A stretch of 64,000 bases of DNA. Origin: Caballeronia sp. LZ062 (lineage in GTDB: Bacteria > Pseudomonadota > Gammaproteobacteria > Burkholderiales > Burkholderiaceae). Below, piece after piece: positions 7,965 to 16,892 of this stretch. Both the position numbers and the translations under genes were made by a program. The notes beneath the pieces are model-generated. The model did not search any database, was not told where the DNA came from, and saw nothing but the letters and a program-made list of their open reading frames with translations. The stretch covers positions 186,001 through 250,000 of the forward strand of contig NZ_JARTWB010000003.1 in assembly GCF_031450785.1 (NCBI RefSeq), read 5' to 3'. The stretch's first letter is position 1; each line of letters starts with the position of its first letter.

Positions 7965-9072
7965 GGGTGCCCTCCAGTCCCGAAGCAGAACGCGCGGTCG
8001 ATATCGCCTGCAAGCGGATGCGCCATGCCGCGAGACGGCCGCCCATCGCTTCCCACGCGAGCAGATTCGCGAACAGGAGACCCTGCAAGACGAGCGTGGT
8101 GGCGTCGGGCAAGCCCAGACGGCGCTGCAAGAGCGACCCACTCGCTTCGATGCCGCCGACGAGGACCGCGCACAACGCGATGGCAAGCGGATTCTGGCGC
8201 GCCGCGAACGCGACGAGAATGCCTGCATAGCCATAGCCCGCGAGCAGCGAGGCGTTCGCACTGCCCTGCACTGCCGCGACTTCGAACATGCCGGCGAGAC
8301 CCGCTGCCGCGCCGCCCATCGCGCATGCAGCGATGGCGAGTCTGTTCACCGGTAAGCCGACGAGCTTCGCCGCATGATTGTTGCCGCCCGCGACGCGCAT
8401 CGCGAAGCCCTTGGTGCTGTGACGCACGAAGACCCATGCCGCGATGCACGCGAGCGCGCCCCAGAACAGGCCCCAGTGCACGTCGAGTCCGGGCAGCGAA
8501 CCGATGGCAAGCGCATCGGGGACCGGTGGCGTCGACGGCTTGTTGAGGCTCGCGGGATCGCGCAACGGCCCTTCGACGAGATGCTTGAACAGGGCAATCG
8601 CAATATACGACATCAACAGGCTGCTGATGGTCTCGTTGACGCCGCGAAGTTGCCGCATCGCCCCGACCGCGCCGATCCACACGCCGCCCGCGAGCATGGC
8701 GGCAAGCGCCATCAGCGGTGCGGCGGCGAACCACGGCATCGCGGCGGGCACACGCGCCGCCACGACGGCCGACGCCAGTCCGCCGAGCGCGAGCGCGCCT
8801 TCACCCCCGATCACGATCAGTCCGACTTGCGCGGGCAGCGCGACGCACAACGCCGTGAGCATCAACGGAGCGGCGCGCAACAACGTGCTCTGCCATGCGA
8901 ACGACGAGCCGAACGCGCCCTGCGCGATCAGCACCAGCGCATCGTAGGCGGGTTGGCCCTGCACGAGCAGAAACAACGAGAACAGCACCAGCGTGCCGGC
9001 GAGCGCGCACAGCGTCGGTAACGCGGGCAATGCGCCGACGGCTGCGCGCGATAACAAGGAAGAAGATGGCAT
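7957..9072 (-). CDS. ABC transporter permease (first permease, BMP/nucleoside type)
   Basis: A 371-aa inner-membrane permease with an N-terminal membrane anchor and roughly nine to ten hydrophobic helices. The GLIVIGGEGALALGGLAS segment and the RGVNETISSLLMSYIA motif mark the YufP/NupP-type subunit of BMP-family importers. It forms the translocation pore with the product of the following gene. It starts at an ATG 24 nt after the binding-protein gene. The substrate is not shown by the sequence; from the catabolic genes in the same transcript a urea-derived compound such as biuret or triuret is inferred. Confidence 0.88.
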   Translation of the reverse strand: MPSSSLLSRAAVGALPALPTLCALAGTLVLFSLFLLVQGQPAYDALVLIAQGAFGSSFAWQSTLLRAAPLMLTALCVALPAQVGLIVIGGEGALALGGLASAVVAARVPAAMPWFAAAPLMALAAMLAGGVWIGAVGAMRQLRGVNETISSLLMSYIAIALFKHLVEGPLRDPASLNKPSTPPVPDALAIGSLPGLDVHWGLFWGALACIAAWVFVRHSTKGFAMRVAGGNNHAAKLVGLPVNRLAIAACAMGGAAAGLAGMFEVAAVQGSANASLLAGYGYAGILVAFAARQNPLAIALCAVLVGGIEASGSLLQRRLGLPDATTLVLQGLLFANLLAWEAMGGRLAAWRIRLQAISTARSASGLEGTHV

Positions 9073-9096
9073 CTCAGCTCCGCTTCGCGAACCCAG

Positions 9097-10194
9097 TCAG
9101 ATCTGCCCGACCACGCCCGAGACGAGATAGTTCATGCTCTCCAGCTTGATATCCGTCTGTGCGTAAGCGGTGCCGGACGCGATGGCGCTGCCGCCCTTGT
9201 TGTCCTTCAACGGGCCTTTGAAGATGACATATTCGCCCGCCGCCATCTTCGACTTGATCGCATCGGCGTTGGTGCGGGCGTCCGGCGTGACCTTCGCGCC
9301 ATAGGGCGACATCTTCACGAAGCCTTGCTTGAGGCCGCCGCGCAGGATGTTCGCTTGCGGCTTGCCGGTCTGCGCATCGGTGACGATTTCCTTGAACGGC
9401 GTCTGCCAGTCCCACTCCGCTCCGGTCAGATAACCCTTCGGCGCAAGCGCGGCCTGGCTCGCGTGATAACCGCAGCTCATCGCGCCGCGTTTCTCCGCTG
9501 TTTCGATGACGACCTTCGGGCCATCGACGTGGCAGGTGAGCACGTCGCATCCCTGATCGACGAGACTGTTCGCCGCTTCCGCCTCCTTGACCGGCATCGA
9601 CCAGTCGCCGGTGAAGATGACATGCGTCGTGATCGACGGATCGACCGATTGCGCGCCGAGCGTGAACGCGTTGATGTTTCGTAGTACTTGCGGGATCGGC
9701 TTGGCGGCGACGAAGCCGAGCTTCTTGCTCTTGCTCGCGTGACCAGCGACGACGCCGTTGAGGTACTGGCACTCATCGATATAGCCGAAGTAACTCGCGA
9801 TATTCGACGGGTCGCCCTGCTTCCACAGACCGCCGCAATGTGCGAACCGGACCTTCGGATACTTCGCGGCCATCTTGAGCACGTGCGGATCGAAATAGCC
9901 GAACGAGGTCGCGAATATCAGCGTCGCGCCGTCCTGCTCGATCATCGCTTCCATGGTCTTTTGCACGGCAACGGTCTCGGGCACGTTCTCTTCCTCGACC
10001 ACTTTCACGCCCGGCATCTTGCGGATGACCGCCGCGGCCTGCGCCTGCGCCTGGTTGTAGCCGTAATCGCCCTTGGCGCCGACATAGATCACGCCGACGG
10101 TGAGGTTGCTCGCGCCGAACGCGAGATCGAACGGCAAGGCGCTGCCGAGCGCGAGCGCGCCCGCGCCCTTGATGAACTGGCGGCGATTGGTCAT
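9097..10194 (-). CDS. BMP family ABC transporter substrate-binding protein (Tat signal)
   Basis: A 365-aa periplasmic binding protein. The N-terminus NRRQFIKGAGALALG is a twin-arginine signal (the motif is RRQFIKG), with likely cleavage after AFGA near residue 28. The mature part starts LTVGVIYVGAKGDYGYNQA, the typical Bmp/PnrA lipoprotein-like fold, here soluble and without a lipobox. Export in folded form is common for this subgroup. It should deliver the nitrogen compound to the two permeases encoded immediately downstream. It lies 28 nt after atzF. Family members bind nucleosides; a shift to ureides here is inferred from context only. Confidence 0.88.
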   Translation of the reverse strand: MTNRRQFIKGAGALALGSALPFDLAFGASNLTVGVIYVGAKGDYGYNQAQAQAAAVIRKMPGVKVVEEENVPETVAVQKTMEAMIEQDGATLIFATSFGYFDPHVLKMAAKYPKVRFAHCGGLWKQGDPSNIASYFGYIDECQYLNGVVAGHASKSKKLGFVAAKPIPQVLRNINAFTLGAQSVDPSITTHVIFTGDWSMPVKEAEAANSLVDQGCDVLTCHVDGPKVVIETAEKRGAMSCGYHASQAALAPKGYLTGAEWDWQTPFKEIVTDAQTGKPQANILRGGLKQGFVKMSPYGAKVTPDARTNADAIKSKMAAGEYVIFKGPLKDNKGGSAIASGTAYAQTDIKLESMNYLVSGVVGQI

Positions 10195-10221
10195 GGTGTG
10201 GCTTCCTGTGTGAATGGATGG

Positions 10222-12030
10222 TCAGAGTGGGGATGCGACGCTGTGCCGGTACGCGCGCCAGCCGCCGAACGAAGTGATGTCGCGTGCGCCGCTTTCCGGC
10301 GCGACGGCGGCGGGTTCGCAGATGAAGCCTTTGACCTCGCGGCCATCGCCGGTCGTGATCGTGCCGATGCCGAGCGGCGCGGGAATCGCCGCGACGAATG
10401 CGCCGAAGCTGCGCACGGGCATCTCCCATAGTTCGATGGCGATCGCGCCGCCTTCCCCGCGCGTGCGCACGAGGCCCGGCTTGGGCGGCACCGTCTCGGC
10501 AAGCGCGAAGAGCTTGTAATCCGGCGACGTCACGCTTTCTTCGACGAAGCGGGCACCCGCCTGCCTCATCTGCCATTCGAGCGGCATGCCGCGCAGATGC
10601 GCCCCGACGACGGCGAGCGTGACGACAGGCTCCTGAATCGGCAAGGGATCGATGACCGCGTCGCGCGCAGCGTTGTTCAGAAGCGCCTCGATGCGCGCGG
10701 CCAGAACCGCGAGCCGCTGATCGGCTCCCGCCGGTCCGATCAGTGTGATGCCGGCGGGCAAGCCATCGGCGCGCGCGACGCCGGGCACGGCGAGCGCGCA
10801 CAGATCGAGCAGATTGACGAAGTTCGTGTAGACGCCGAGACGGCTGTTCATCTCCACTGGATCGGCCCGCACACTCGCGATGGTCGGATGCGTCGGCGTC
10901 GTCGGAACGATGAGCACGTCGGTGCCTTCGAACAGTGCTTCGGTTTCGCGCCTGAGCAGCATGAGTGCGTACTGGCCGTCGAAGGCATCGGCGGCGGAGA
11001 ATGCATCGGCCTTGCCGATCACTTTTGCGACGGTCGGATCGATATCGCCGTGATTCGACGTAAAGAAATCGCCCAACGCCGCGCGGCGTTCCGCGACCCA
11101 CGGACCGTCGTAGAGCAGCGCGGCGGCGCGCTGCATCGGCGCGAAGGAGAACGTCGCGGGTGTCATTTCCAATCTGTCGAGCGTGGCGGCGAAGGCATCG
11201 GCCGCTTGCGTGTCGCCGAAGAATTCGAGCGTATCGGGTATCGCCACGCGTGGCGCATCCCGCAGCAAGCCGAGCGATGCGACACGGCGCGAGTAACCGT
11301 CGAGCGCGTCGAAAGCGGCCATCTGTTGCAGAACCAGCCACGCATCGCCGACGTCGTGCGCGAAGATCGAGAGTGTGTCGAGGCTCCTGCACGCCGGTAC
11401 GACGCCGCGCTTGCTGACGAGCCCGAGCGTCGGCTTCAGTCCGACGATGCCATTGAAGCCCGCCGGCACGCGGCCCGATCCGGCGGTGTCAGTGCCAAGC
11501 GAGAACGCGACGATGCCTTGCGCCACCGTCACAGCCGAACCCGAACTCGATCCGCCCGAGACATAGTCCGGGTGATCGACTTGTCGCACGGCGCCGAAGG
11601 GCGAGCGCGTGCCGACGAGGCCGGTCGCGAACTGGTCGAGGTTCGTCTTGCCGATCAGGATCGCGCCCGCATCGATTAAACGCTGCACGGCGAACGCGGT
11701 CTCGTCCGGCGTATAAGCGAACGCGGGACACGCGGCGGTCGTCGGCAGTCCCGCGATGTCGATATTGTCCTTGACCGCGAACGGCACGCCGAACAACGGC
11801 TTGCGCGCCAATAGCGCAGCGCCGATGTCTGCGAGTTCGCGTGCGAGCGCCGCCGCCGTGGCTTCGAGTGCGGATGCGGAAACGACGAACGTCCAGGCCT
11901 CGGGGCGGTCGCTGGCTTCGATACGCGCGAGCGTCGAAGCGACGACCTGCAACGGATCGATATCGCCGCGTGCGTACGCTTCGATGAGTGAGCGGACAGT
12001 GATCGGGATATCAGCCACGGACGCTTCCAT
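10222..12030 (-). CDS. atzF: Allophanate hydrolase
   Basis: A 602-aa two-domain enzyme. The amidase-signature domain (about residues 1-440) has the Lys of FAVKDNIDIAG, the GGSSSGSA motif and DTAGSGRVPA of the Ser-cisSer-Lys triad. The C-terminal domain (about 450-602), with FVEESVTSPDYKLFAL and PPKPGL, is the small allophanate-hydrolase domain that removes carboxylated products. AtzF-type enzymes convert allophanate to ammonia and carbon dioxide, the last step of biuret or cyanurate use; the length matches the roughly 605-aa AtzF. It heads the operon. The ATG at 12030 was chosen; a GTG at 12018 with GGAAG five bases upstream is a serious alternative. A GntR-type operator lies 9 nt upstream of the ATG. 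Confidence 0.92.
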   Translation of the reverse strand: MEASVADIPITVRSLIEAYARGDIDPLQVVASTLARIEASDRPEAWTFVVSASALEATAAALARELADIGAALLARKPLFGVPFAVKDNIDIAGLPTTAACPAFAYTPDETAFAVQRLIDAGAILIGKTNLDQFATGLVGTRSPFGAVRQVDHPDYVSGGSSSGSAVTVAQGIVAFSLGTDTAGSGRVPAGFNGIVGLKPTLGLVSKRGVVPACRSLDTLSIFAHDVGDAWLVLQQMAAFDALDGYSRRVASLGLLRDAPRVAIPDTLEFFGDTQAADAFAATLDRLEMTPATFSFAPMQRAAALLYDGPWVAERRAALGDFFTSNHGDIDPTVAKVIGKADAFSAADAFDGQYALMLLRRETEALFEGTDVLIVPTTPTHPTIASVRADPVEMNSRLGVYTNFVNLLDLCALAVPGVARADGLPAGITLIGPAGADQRLAVLAARIEALLNNAARDAVIDPLPIQEPVVTLAVVGAHLRGMPLEWQMRQAGARFVEESVTSPDYKLFALAETVPPKPGLVRTRGEGGAIAIELWEMPVRSFGAFVAAIPAPLGIGTITTGDGREVKGFICEPAAVAPESGARDITSFGGWRAYRHSVASPL

Positions 12031-12678
12031 GAGTTCAATCTTGAATACAAGTTCGAACTCACAATGCACTGTCCGTGCCAAGCGAGCTTATCGGTTGCGA
12101 ATCAACGACTTGGTGCGATGCGGCCGATAGATGTCGATGCGGGCTGACCCATTCGAGGTCACGAAGCGGCCAGCGACGGTGCGTCTAATCCCTTTAGGAG
12201 TGCACTGACGGAACGTACATGTCGCGATGCAATTAGCCGCGGCTGTCGTGGCGAGTCTCTAAGTTGCACCTGCCGATCGAACAACTCGTAGGTGAATTGC
12301 GCTTTGTCGGACAGCACGCAACGTGGCGCGTCGCGAGAAAGCCCGGCGGAATGCCGGGAACAGCGATTGGCACGTTAATGGGTTGAAGTCGTCAACATTC
12401 GCCTCCAGTGGCTGCGCGAAAGAAGCGCCGCGGTCGATCGCTCGCCGCATGCGTTCGCGCGATTGTGCTGGCGGGCTTGCCGGATTACGCCGCCTGTCAG
12501 CAGCGCACGAGCGATACATGGCGTGACGTGCGGCAGTGGACGCGCATGTCATCTTCGATACTGCGCGTTCGGGAGATAGAAGATGCGCGTGCAGTGAAGA
12601 CCGACCTCGATCGGTCATGATGTGCCGGGATGAAGTCTGGTCGGCGCTGGCGAAATACACATCATCGCGAGATCACAC
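12031..12678. other. Intergenic region: atzF promoter side and catA 3' side
   Basis: About 650 bp with no supportable gene; the longest frames are arginine-rich and motif-free. It must contain the promoter of the atzF operon at its left end. I see no clear sigma-70 boxes. Confidence 0.5.
12040..12051. promoter_or_regulatory. Candidate GntR (FCD-type) operator upstream of atzF
   Basis: CTTGAATACAAG matches the palindrome CTTGTATACAAG, typical of many FadR/FCD-subfamily regulators, in 11 of 12 positions. A second perfect 10-bp palindrome, AGTTCGAACT, follows at 12050-12059. The site lies 9 nt before the atzF ATG, where bound protein could block transcription or initiation. The regulator encoded at the end of the operon (1829-2539) is the likely binder. 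Confidence 0.55.
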
Positions 12679-12699
12679 GCGACGGCAGCTAGCCGTCGC
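12679..12699 (-). terminator. Hairpin downstream of catA, possible terminator
   Basis: GCGACGGC at 12679-12686 and GCCGTCGC at 12692-12699 form an 8-bp GC-rich stem with a 5-nt loop. It starts 9 nt after the catA stop codon on the minus strand. No T-tract follows, so it may work with Rho or as a 3'-end stabiliser. Confidence 0.45.
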
Positions 12700-12708
12700 T
12701 TCGCGGAC

Positions 12709-13644
12709 TCATGCCGTCGCGGACGTGCGCTGACGACTGACAAGTTGATTGTCCTTGCCTTCGACGAGGCGTGTCAGCGCGATATCGAACTCGATCTCCT
12801 TGTAGACGTCGTCCTTAAGACCGAGCGCAGCGCCACCCGTCTTCTCGACGACGTGAGGGATCAGTTCCTCGCGCGTGGCGTACGCGAAGTCATCCCAGAT
12901 TAGCGGGTCGCCCTCGATGTTGATCTGCGTCGTCAGCTTGCGGAAGTTGTCGCTCGTCACGAAGAAATGGACGTGTGCCGGACGATTGCCATGCCGCGCG
13001 AGCACGTTCAGCAACTGTTGCGTCGAACCGTGAGGCGGGCATCCGTAGCCTACGGGCATGAGCGTGCGGAACTCGTACTTGCCGTCCGGTCCCGTCCGCA
13101 CCGCGCCGCGCAGGTTGAAGTCACTCTGGGCGCCGGTTGTGTCGAAATGCGAGTAGAAGCCTTTCGAGTTCGCATGCCAGCACTCCACGACGGCATTCGC
13201 GACGGGCTTGCCATCGGGACCCGTCACGGTGCCGCGAACAATGAGCGGCCCGGCGGCTTCGTCGGGATCGACGTCGATCTTTGCAACCGCATCATGCAAC
13301 GGCGCACCCGCCACATACAACGGACCTTCGATGGTGCGCGGTGTGCCGCCGTGAATGTCTGCGTGACGATCCTGCGCATCCATGCGAATGTCGAGAAACT
13401 TCTCGAGACCGAGGCCTGCTGCGAGCAAGGCCGCTTCTCCGTCGCGACCGAGCCGGTTGAAGTAGTTCACGCCCGCCCAGATTTCATCGGGCGTCATATC
13501 GAGATCGTCGATGGCCTTGAACAGATCGCTCAGCAGCCGATGAGTGATCTGCTTCGCACGGCCATTGCCCTGCTCGCTGCCGAGATTGGCCGCTGCCGAA
13601 AGCAGGTCCTGAACTTCCTTGGTATCGAAAACTTTGACGCTCAC
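12709..13644 (-). CDS. catA: Catechol 1,2-dioxygenase
   Basis: A 311-aa intradiol dioxygenase that opens catechol to cis,cis-muconate with non-haem Fe(III). The ligands fall at the positions expected for the family: Tyr164 (KGFYSHFD), Tyr200 (MPVGYGCPP), His224 and His226 (RPAHVHFF). The N-terminal helical dimerisation region with the hydrophobic lipid tunnel is present (first ~100 residues). It is the third gene of a minus-strand catB-catC-catA set, 67 nt after catC. It takes catechol produced by the neighbouring indole-acetate pathway. The N-terminus MSVKVFDTKEVQDLL is a standard CatA start. Confidence 0.95.
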   Translation of the reverse strand: MSVKVFDTKEVQDLLSAAANLGSEQGNGRAKQITHRLLSDLFKAIDDLDMTPDEIWAGVNYFNRLGRDGEAALLAAGLGLEKFLDIRMDAQDRHADIHGGTPRTIEGPLYVAGAPLHDAVAKIDVDPDEAAGPLIVRGTVTGPDGKPVANAVVECWHANSKGFYSHFDTTGAQSDFNLRGAVRTGPDGKYEFRTLMPVGYGCPPHGSTQQLLNVLARHGNRPAHVHFFVTSDNFRKLTTQINIEGDPLIWDDFAYATREELIPHVVEKTGGAALGLKDDVYKEIEFDIALTRLVEGKDNQLVSRQRTSATA

Positions 13645-13711
13645 GATGTTGTCTCCTTAGGGTATTGGGGCTACGACGCTGCCTGGCTGTTGTGCGACGC
13701 GACGCTCGGAC

Positions 13712-14002
13712 TCACGCGTCGTCTTCGCGAACGGACGACGGATGACGGCACAACGGCGTCACCGAGATGCGCATGTACGGAAACAACGGCAGCGCAGTGA
13801 GAATGTCGTGCAGTTCGGCATTGCTCTGGACGTCGAAGATGCTGAAGTTCGCGTACTCGCCCGCGAGGCGCCATATGTGCCGCCACTTGCCGCTGCGCTG
13901 CAAGTCCTGCGAATAGGCTTTCTCGCGCGCCTTGACCGCGTTTGCCATCTCGGCGGGCATATCCAGCGGAAGTTTCACATCCATGCGTACGTGGAAAAGC
14001 AT
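13712..14002 (-). CDS. catC: Muconolactone delta-isomerase
   Basis: A 96-aa protein starting MLFHVRMDVKLPLDMP, the conserved N-terminus of muconolactone isomerases, with the typical EKAYSQDLQRSGKWRHIWRLAGEYANFSIFDV and LPLFPYMRISVTPL blocks. The enzyme converts muconolactone to 3-oxoadipate enol-lactone and forms a decamer of ferredoxin-like subunits in the cytoplasm. It lies between catB (24 nt away) and catA. Length is normal for the family (92-96 aa). Confidence 0.95.
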   Translation of the reverse strand: MLFHVRMDVKLPLDMPAEMANAVKAREKAYSQDLQRSGKWRHIWRLAGEYANFSIFDVQSNAELHDILTALPLFPYMRISVTPLCRHPSSVREDDA

Positions 14003-14026
14003 TGCGTCCTCTCGTCGGATGTTGGC

Positions 14027-15163
14027 TTACTTGATGACCGCGACATGTCCGTCGCGTGTGAAGCGTTTGATGCGGGCTTCGTCCACCTCGATGCCGAGGC
14101 CCGCGCCGCTCGGCACGGTCAGTTCGAAGTCGCTGTAATCCAGCGGCTCGACGAGAATCTCTTCGGTGATGAGCAGCGGGCCGAAGAGCTCGGTGCCCCA
14201 ATGCTGATTGGGCAAGGTCGCGAAGAGCTGTGCCGATGCAATGGTGCTGACCGCGCCTTCCAGCATGGTGCCGCCGTAAAGCTCGATTCCCGCCGCATCG
14301 GCGATGGCGGCCACACGTTGTGCCGCGAAGAGACCGCCGCTTTGCTCGATCTTGACTGCGAAGACGTCGGCACCTGCCTGCTTCGCAATCTGGAAAGCGC
14401 TTTCGGAACCTTGCAGGACTTCGTCGGCCATCAATGCGACGGGGAAACGGCGCATCAGGCGCGCGAGCGCCGCCGTGGATGGAACCGGCTGCTCGACCAA
14501 CTCGCAGCCGGCATCGACGAGCGCGGGTATCGCTCGCGCAGCCTGCGTTTCACTCCACGCCATGTTGACGTCGACCCGCACGGACCCGCGTTCTCCGAGC
14601 GCACGCTTGATGCCGGCGACATGCTCGATGTCTGCCTCGATTTCCCTTGCGCCGATCTTCAGCTTGAAGATTTTGTGGCGACGGCGCTCGAGCATCATCT
14701 CTGCTTCCGCGATGTCCTTGTTCGTATCGCCCGATGCGAGCGTCCAGGCGACCGGCAGACGGTCGCGATGCCGGCCGCCCAGCAGTTCGCTAACGGGGAC
14801 GCCGAGGCGCTTTCCCTGCGCGTCGAGCAGCGCGGTTTCCAGCGCACTCTTCGAGAAGTGATTGACCCGCACGAGCTTGCCGAGATAGGCCATGAGCGCC
14901 TGCACACGCGTCGCATCGCGGCCGATGCATGCGGGCGCGAGATACGCATCGGTGGCGAGCTTCATCGACTCGGGGCTCTCCGGACCATAGGCCATGCCGG
15001 CGATGGTCGTGCCTTCGCCAATGCCGACGACGCCGTCGCTGCAGAACACCTTCACCAGCATCAGCGTCTGCCCGTGCATGGTGGCGACGGAAAGCTTGTG
15101 GGGGCGAATCGTCGGCAAGTCGACGAGACAGGTTTCGATGCGTTCGATCGTCGCTGAAGTCAT
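14027..15163 (-). CDS. catB: Muconate cycloisomerase
   Basis: A 378-aa enolase-superfamily enzyme that converts cis,cis-muconate to muconolactone. The general base lies in KLK (Lys167 and Lys169) and the metal ligands begin at Asp198 (VRVDVN), with further acidic ligands in the ELVEQPVP and ADEVLQG segments; Mn2+ is the usual metal. The capping domain starts IERIETCLVDLPTIRPHKLS. The ATG at 15163 was chosen because GGAG lies nine bases upstream; an ATG five codons earlier is possible. It is first in the catBCA order. No catR-like LysR gene is adjacent, so regulation may come from the nearby iac regulators. Confidence 0.95.
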   Translation of the reverse strand: MTSATIERIETCLVDLPTIRPHKLSVATMHGQTLMLVKVFCSDGVVGIGEGTTIAGMAYGPESPESMKLATDAYLAPACIGRDATRVQALMAYLGKLVRVNHFSKSALETALLDAQGKRLGVPVSELLGGRHRDRLPVAWTLASGDTNKDIAEAEMMLERRRHKIFKLKIGAREIEADIEHVAGIKRALGERGSVRVDVNMAWSETQAARAIPALVDAGCELVEQPVPSTAALARLMRRFPVALMADEVLQGSESAFQIAKQAGADVFAVKIEQSGGLFAAQRVAAIADAAGIELYGGTMLEGAVSTIASAQLFATLPNQHWGTELFGPLLITEEILVEPLDYSDFELTVPSGAGLGIEVDEARIKRFTRDGHVAVIK

Positions 15164-15352
15164 GGCGATAGGCTCCATAAGTGCAAGGGTGACGCCGGCG
15201 CTGTCCAGGCTCGCCGCGCGCATATTGCTCGTTGCGGCCCGCGTGGGTTGAGGAGACAAATTAATTCGCCGGCACGCATCGGTCAAATAGATCAAATGTC
15301 GCGTACGTCATCAATGAAATGAATGACGCATAGGTGCCATCGCCGGTGCCCT

Positions 15353-16570
15353 TCAGAACTTGTGGCGAATGCCCACGCGGACTGTGGTTTGACGATCACT
15401 TGTCGATGGCGTGAGGTTGTTGATTGCGGCAACGGCCGCCGCGCCGGTTGAGTCGGTGCCCGATGCCTTCTGATAGACGCCGATCACATATACGTCAGTG
15501 CGCTTCGACAGAAAGTAGTCGGCGCCAAGGGCGCCCTGGTAATACTTCGCGCCCGGATTGTTGCCGGTGGCCGAATCCACGTCGCCGCCATTCGTGTAGT
15601 CGAACGCCGCGCCGAGCACGAGCGCGGGGGTGATTTGATACTTCAAGTTCACTTCCACGTTGTTGAAGATTGCATTGCCGGCGTAGCCGCGTGGATTAGG
15701 TCCGGAGTTCACCGTGTCGCCGAGGTTCTTGAACTGCACGTTCGAATACGTGGCGCCCAGCGTGGCGGGGCCGAATGCGTAAGCGGCGCCAGCCGCGACG
15801 ACTTGATAAGTTCGCGCCGATGCATAGCCGCTATACACCGGCGACGAGATGAAGTTCGCGCTCGCAGTGGCCGGCGTGCTTGCGCCGTTGTCGCCGAAGA
15901 AGCCGACGTTCGGGTTGCGCGCGTTCAGGTATGCGACGCCCAGCGTAAGCGGCCCGTTCGCATAGCCCACCCCGAGGGACCACAGCTGATTGCGGGAAAC
16001 CGCGCCTGCCACGCCACCCAGACTGTAGACGCCGCCGAACGACACGCCGTAGTACGCCTTACTAATGAACTTGATCGCGTTGTTCACGCGATATGCGTTA
16101 TTGAGATTGTCCAGATCGCCTGGATGCGCGCCGATATATCCCGCCCACTGGGTCCCGGACTCGAACGGGCCCACATAGTCCACGACCGAATCGTATTGAC
16201 GACCAAGCAACAGGGTGCCAAAAGCGCTGGACAAGCCCACGTACGCCTGGCGACCGAACATCAGGCCCTGGGTGCTGCCGCGATTCTTCTGTGCAAGCGA
16301 GCCGTTGTTGGGATCGAAGCCGTTCTCGAGTACGAACAGCGCAGCGAGCCCGCCGCCAAGCTCTTCCCTACCCCTCAGCCCCCAGCGGCTTGCCTGCATG
16401 ACGCCGCTCGACAGGTTGTAGAGATTGTGACCGCCGGAGTTCGAGGTCCAGTTAAAGCCATCGTCGACGATGCCGTACAGCGTCACCGCGGTTTGTGCCT
16501 GCGCCGTGCCTGCAACTGCAAGCAGCGCGAGAGAAGTTGCCAAGGCGAGTCTCATACGTGCGGGTTCCAT
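15353..16570 (-). CDS. Outer-membrane porin, Burkholderia OmpC-like
   Basis: A roughly 405-aa general porin (400 aa from the second ATG at 16555). The signal peptide MRLALATSLALLAVAGTAQAQ is followed by TAVTLYGIVDDGFNW, the standard first strand of betaproteobacterial trimeric porins. SRWGLRGREELGGGLAALFVLENGF, FGRQAYVGLSS and the terminal HKF with C-terminal phenylalanine complete the 16-strand barrel signature. The gene is placed between the cat genes and the iac transporter, so it may admit aromatic acids such as indole acetate. It is divergent from the transporter gene at 16893; the two share a promoter region. Confidence 0.92.
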   Translation of the reverse strand: MEPARMRLALATSLALLAVAGTAQAQTAVTLYGIVDDGFNWTSNSGGHNLYNLSSGVMQASRWGLRGREELGGGLAALFVLENGFDPNNGSLAQKNRGSTQGLMFGRQAYVGLSSAFGTLLLGRQYDSVVDYVGPFESGTQWAGYIGAHPGDLDNLNNAYRVNNAIKFISKAYYGVSFGGVYSLGGVAGAVSRNQLWSLGVGYANGPLTLGVAYLNARNPNVGFFGDNGASTPATASANFISSPVYSGYASARTYQVVAAGAAYAFGPATLGATYSNVQFKNLGDTVNSGPNPRGYAGNAIFNNVEVNLKYQITPALVLGAAFDYTNGGDVDSATGNNPGAKYYQGALGADYFLSKRTDVYVIGVYQKASGTDSTGAAAVAAINNLTPSTSDRQTTVRVGIRHKF

Positions 16571-16892
16571 GCGAGTCGTTCTATTGAATGACGCAATAAA
16601 GGCTCATTGCGGAGTTGAAGGAGAAGCGCCACGCAGTCTGCGGTCGCCTGTTTCACACGGCAAATAAGCCAAAAGCATGACCGTCGATAAGCGCGATCGA
16701 TATGTCATTCAAAGCAAGGGTTATCACGTACGGCACGCAAAGGCACATGCACCAGATTCATGTCGTGCATTTTTGTCTCGAATTTGACCGCGGTTATCGA
16801 CGCTCATATCGTGGGCACATCGCATCGATACGACTCGCGCCGCTTCTAGAGCATCAGGGAAGCGGGAACCATCACCTCATGTCTTCCCCACC
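16571..16892. promoter_or_regulatory. Divergent promoter region between porin and MHS transporter
   Basis: A 322-bp AT-richer segment separating two divergently transcribed genes. It contains GATCGATAT and CATCGATAC, loosely similar to the AATCGATT motif upstream of iacF and iacC. I cannot place promoter boxes with confidence. Confidence 0.45.

Noticed and set aside
12259..12660. 133-codon minus-strand open frame in the atzF-catA gap
   Set aside because: Arg/Ser-rich, no motif, no ribosome site; composition like non-coding frames around it.
15321..16595. Repeated GAATGACGCA at 15321-15330 and 16586-16595 on both sides of the porin gene
   Set aside because: Short and not palindromic; such a match can be chance, and its placement downstream of one gene and upstream of the other gives no clear regulatory meaning.
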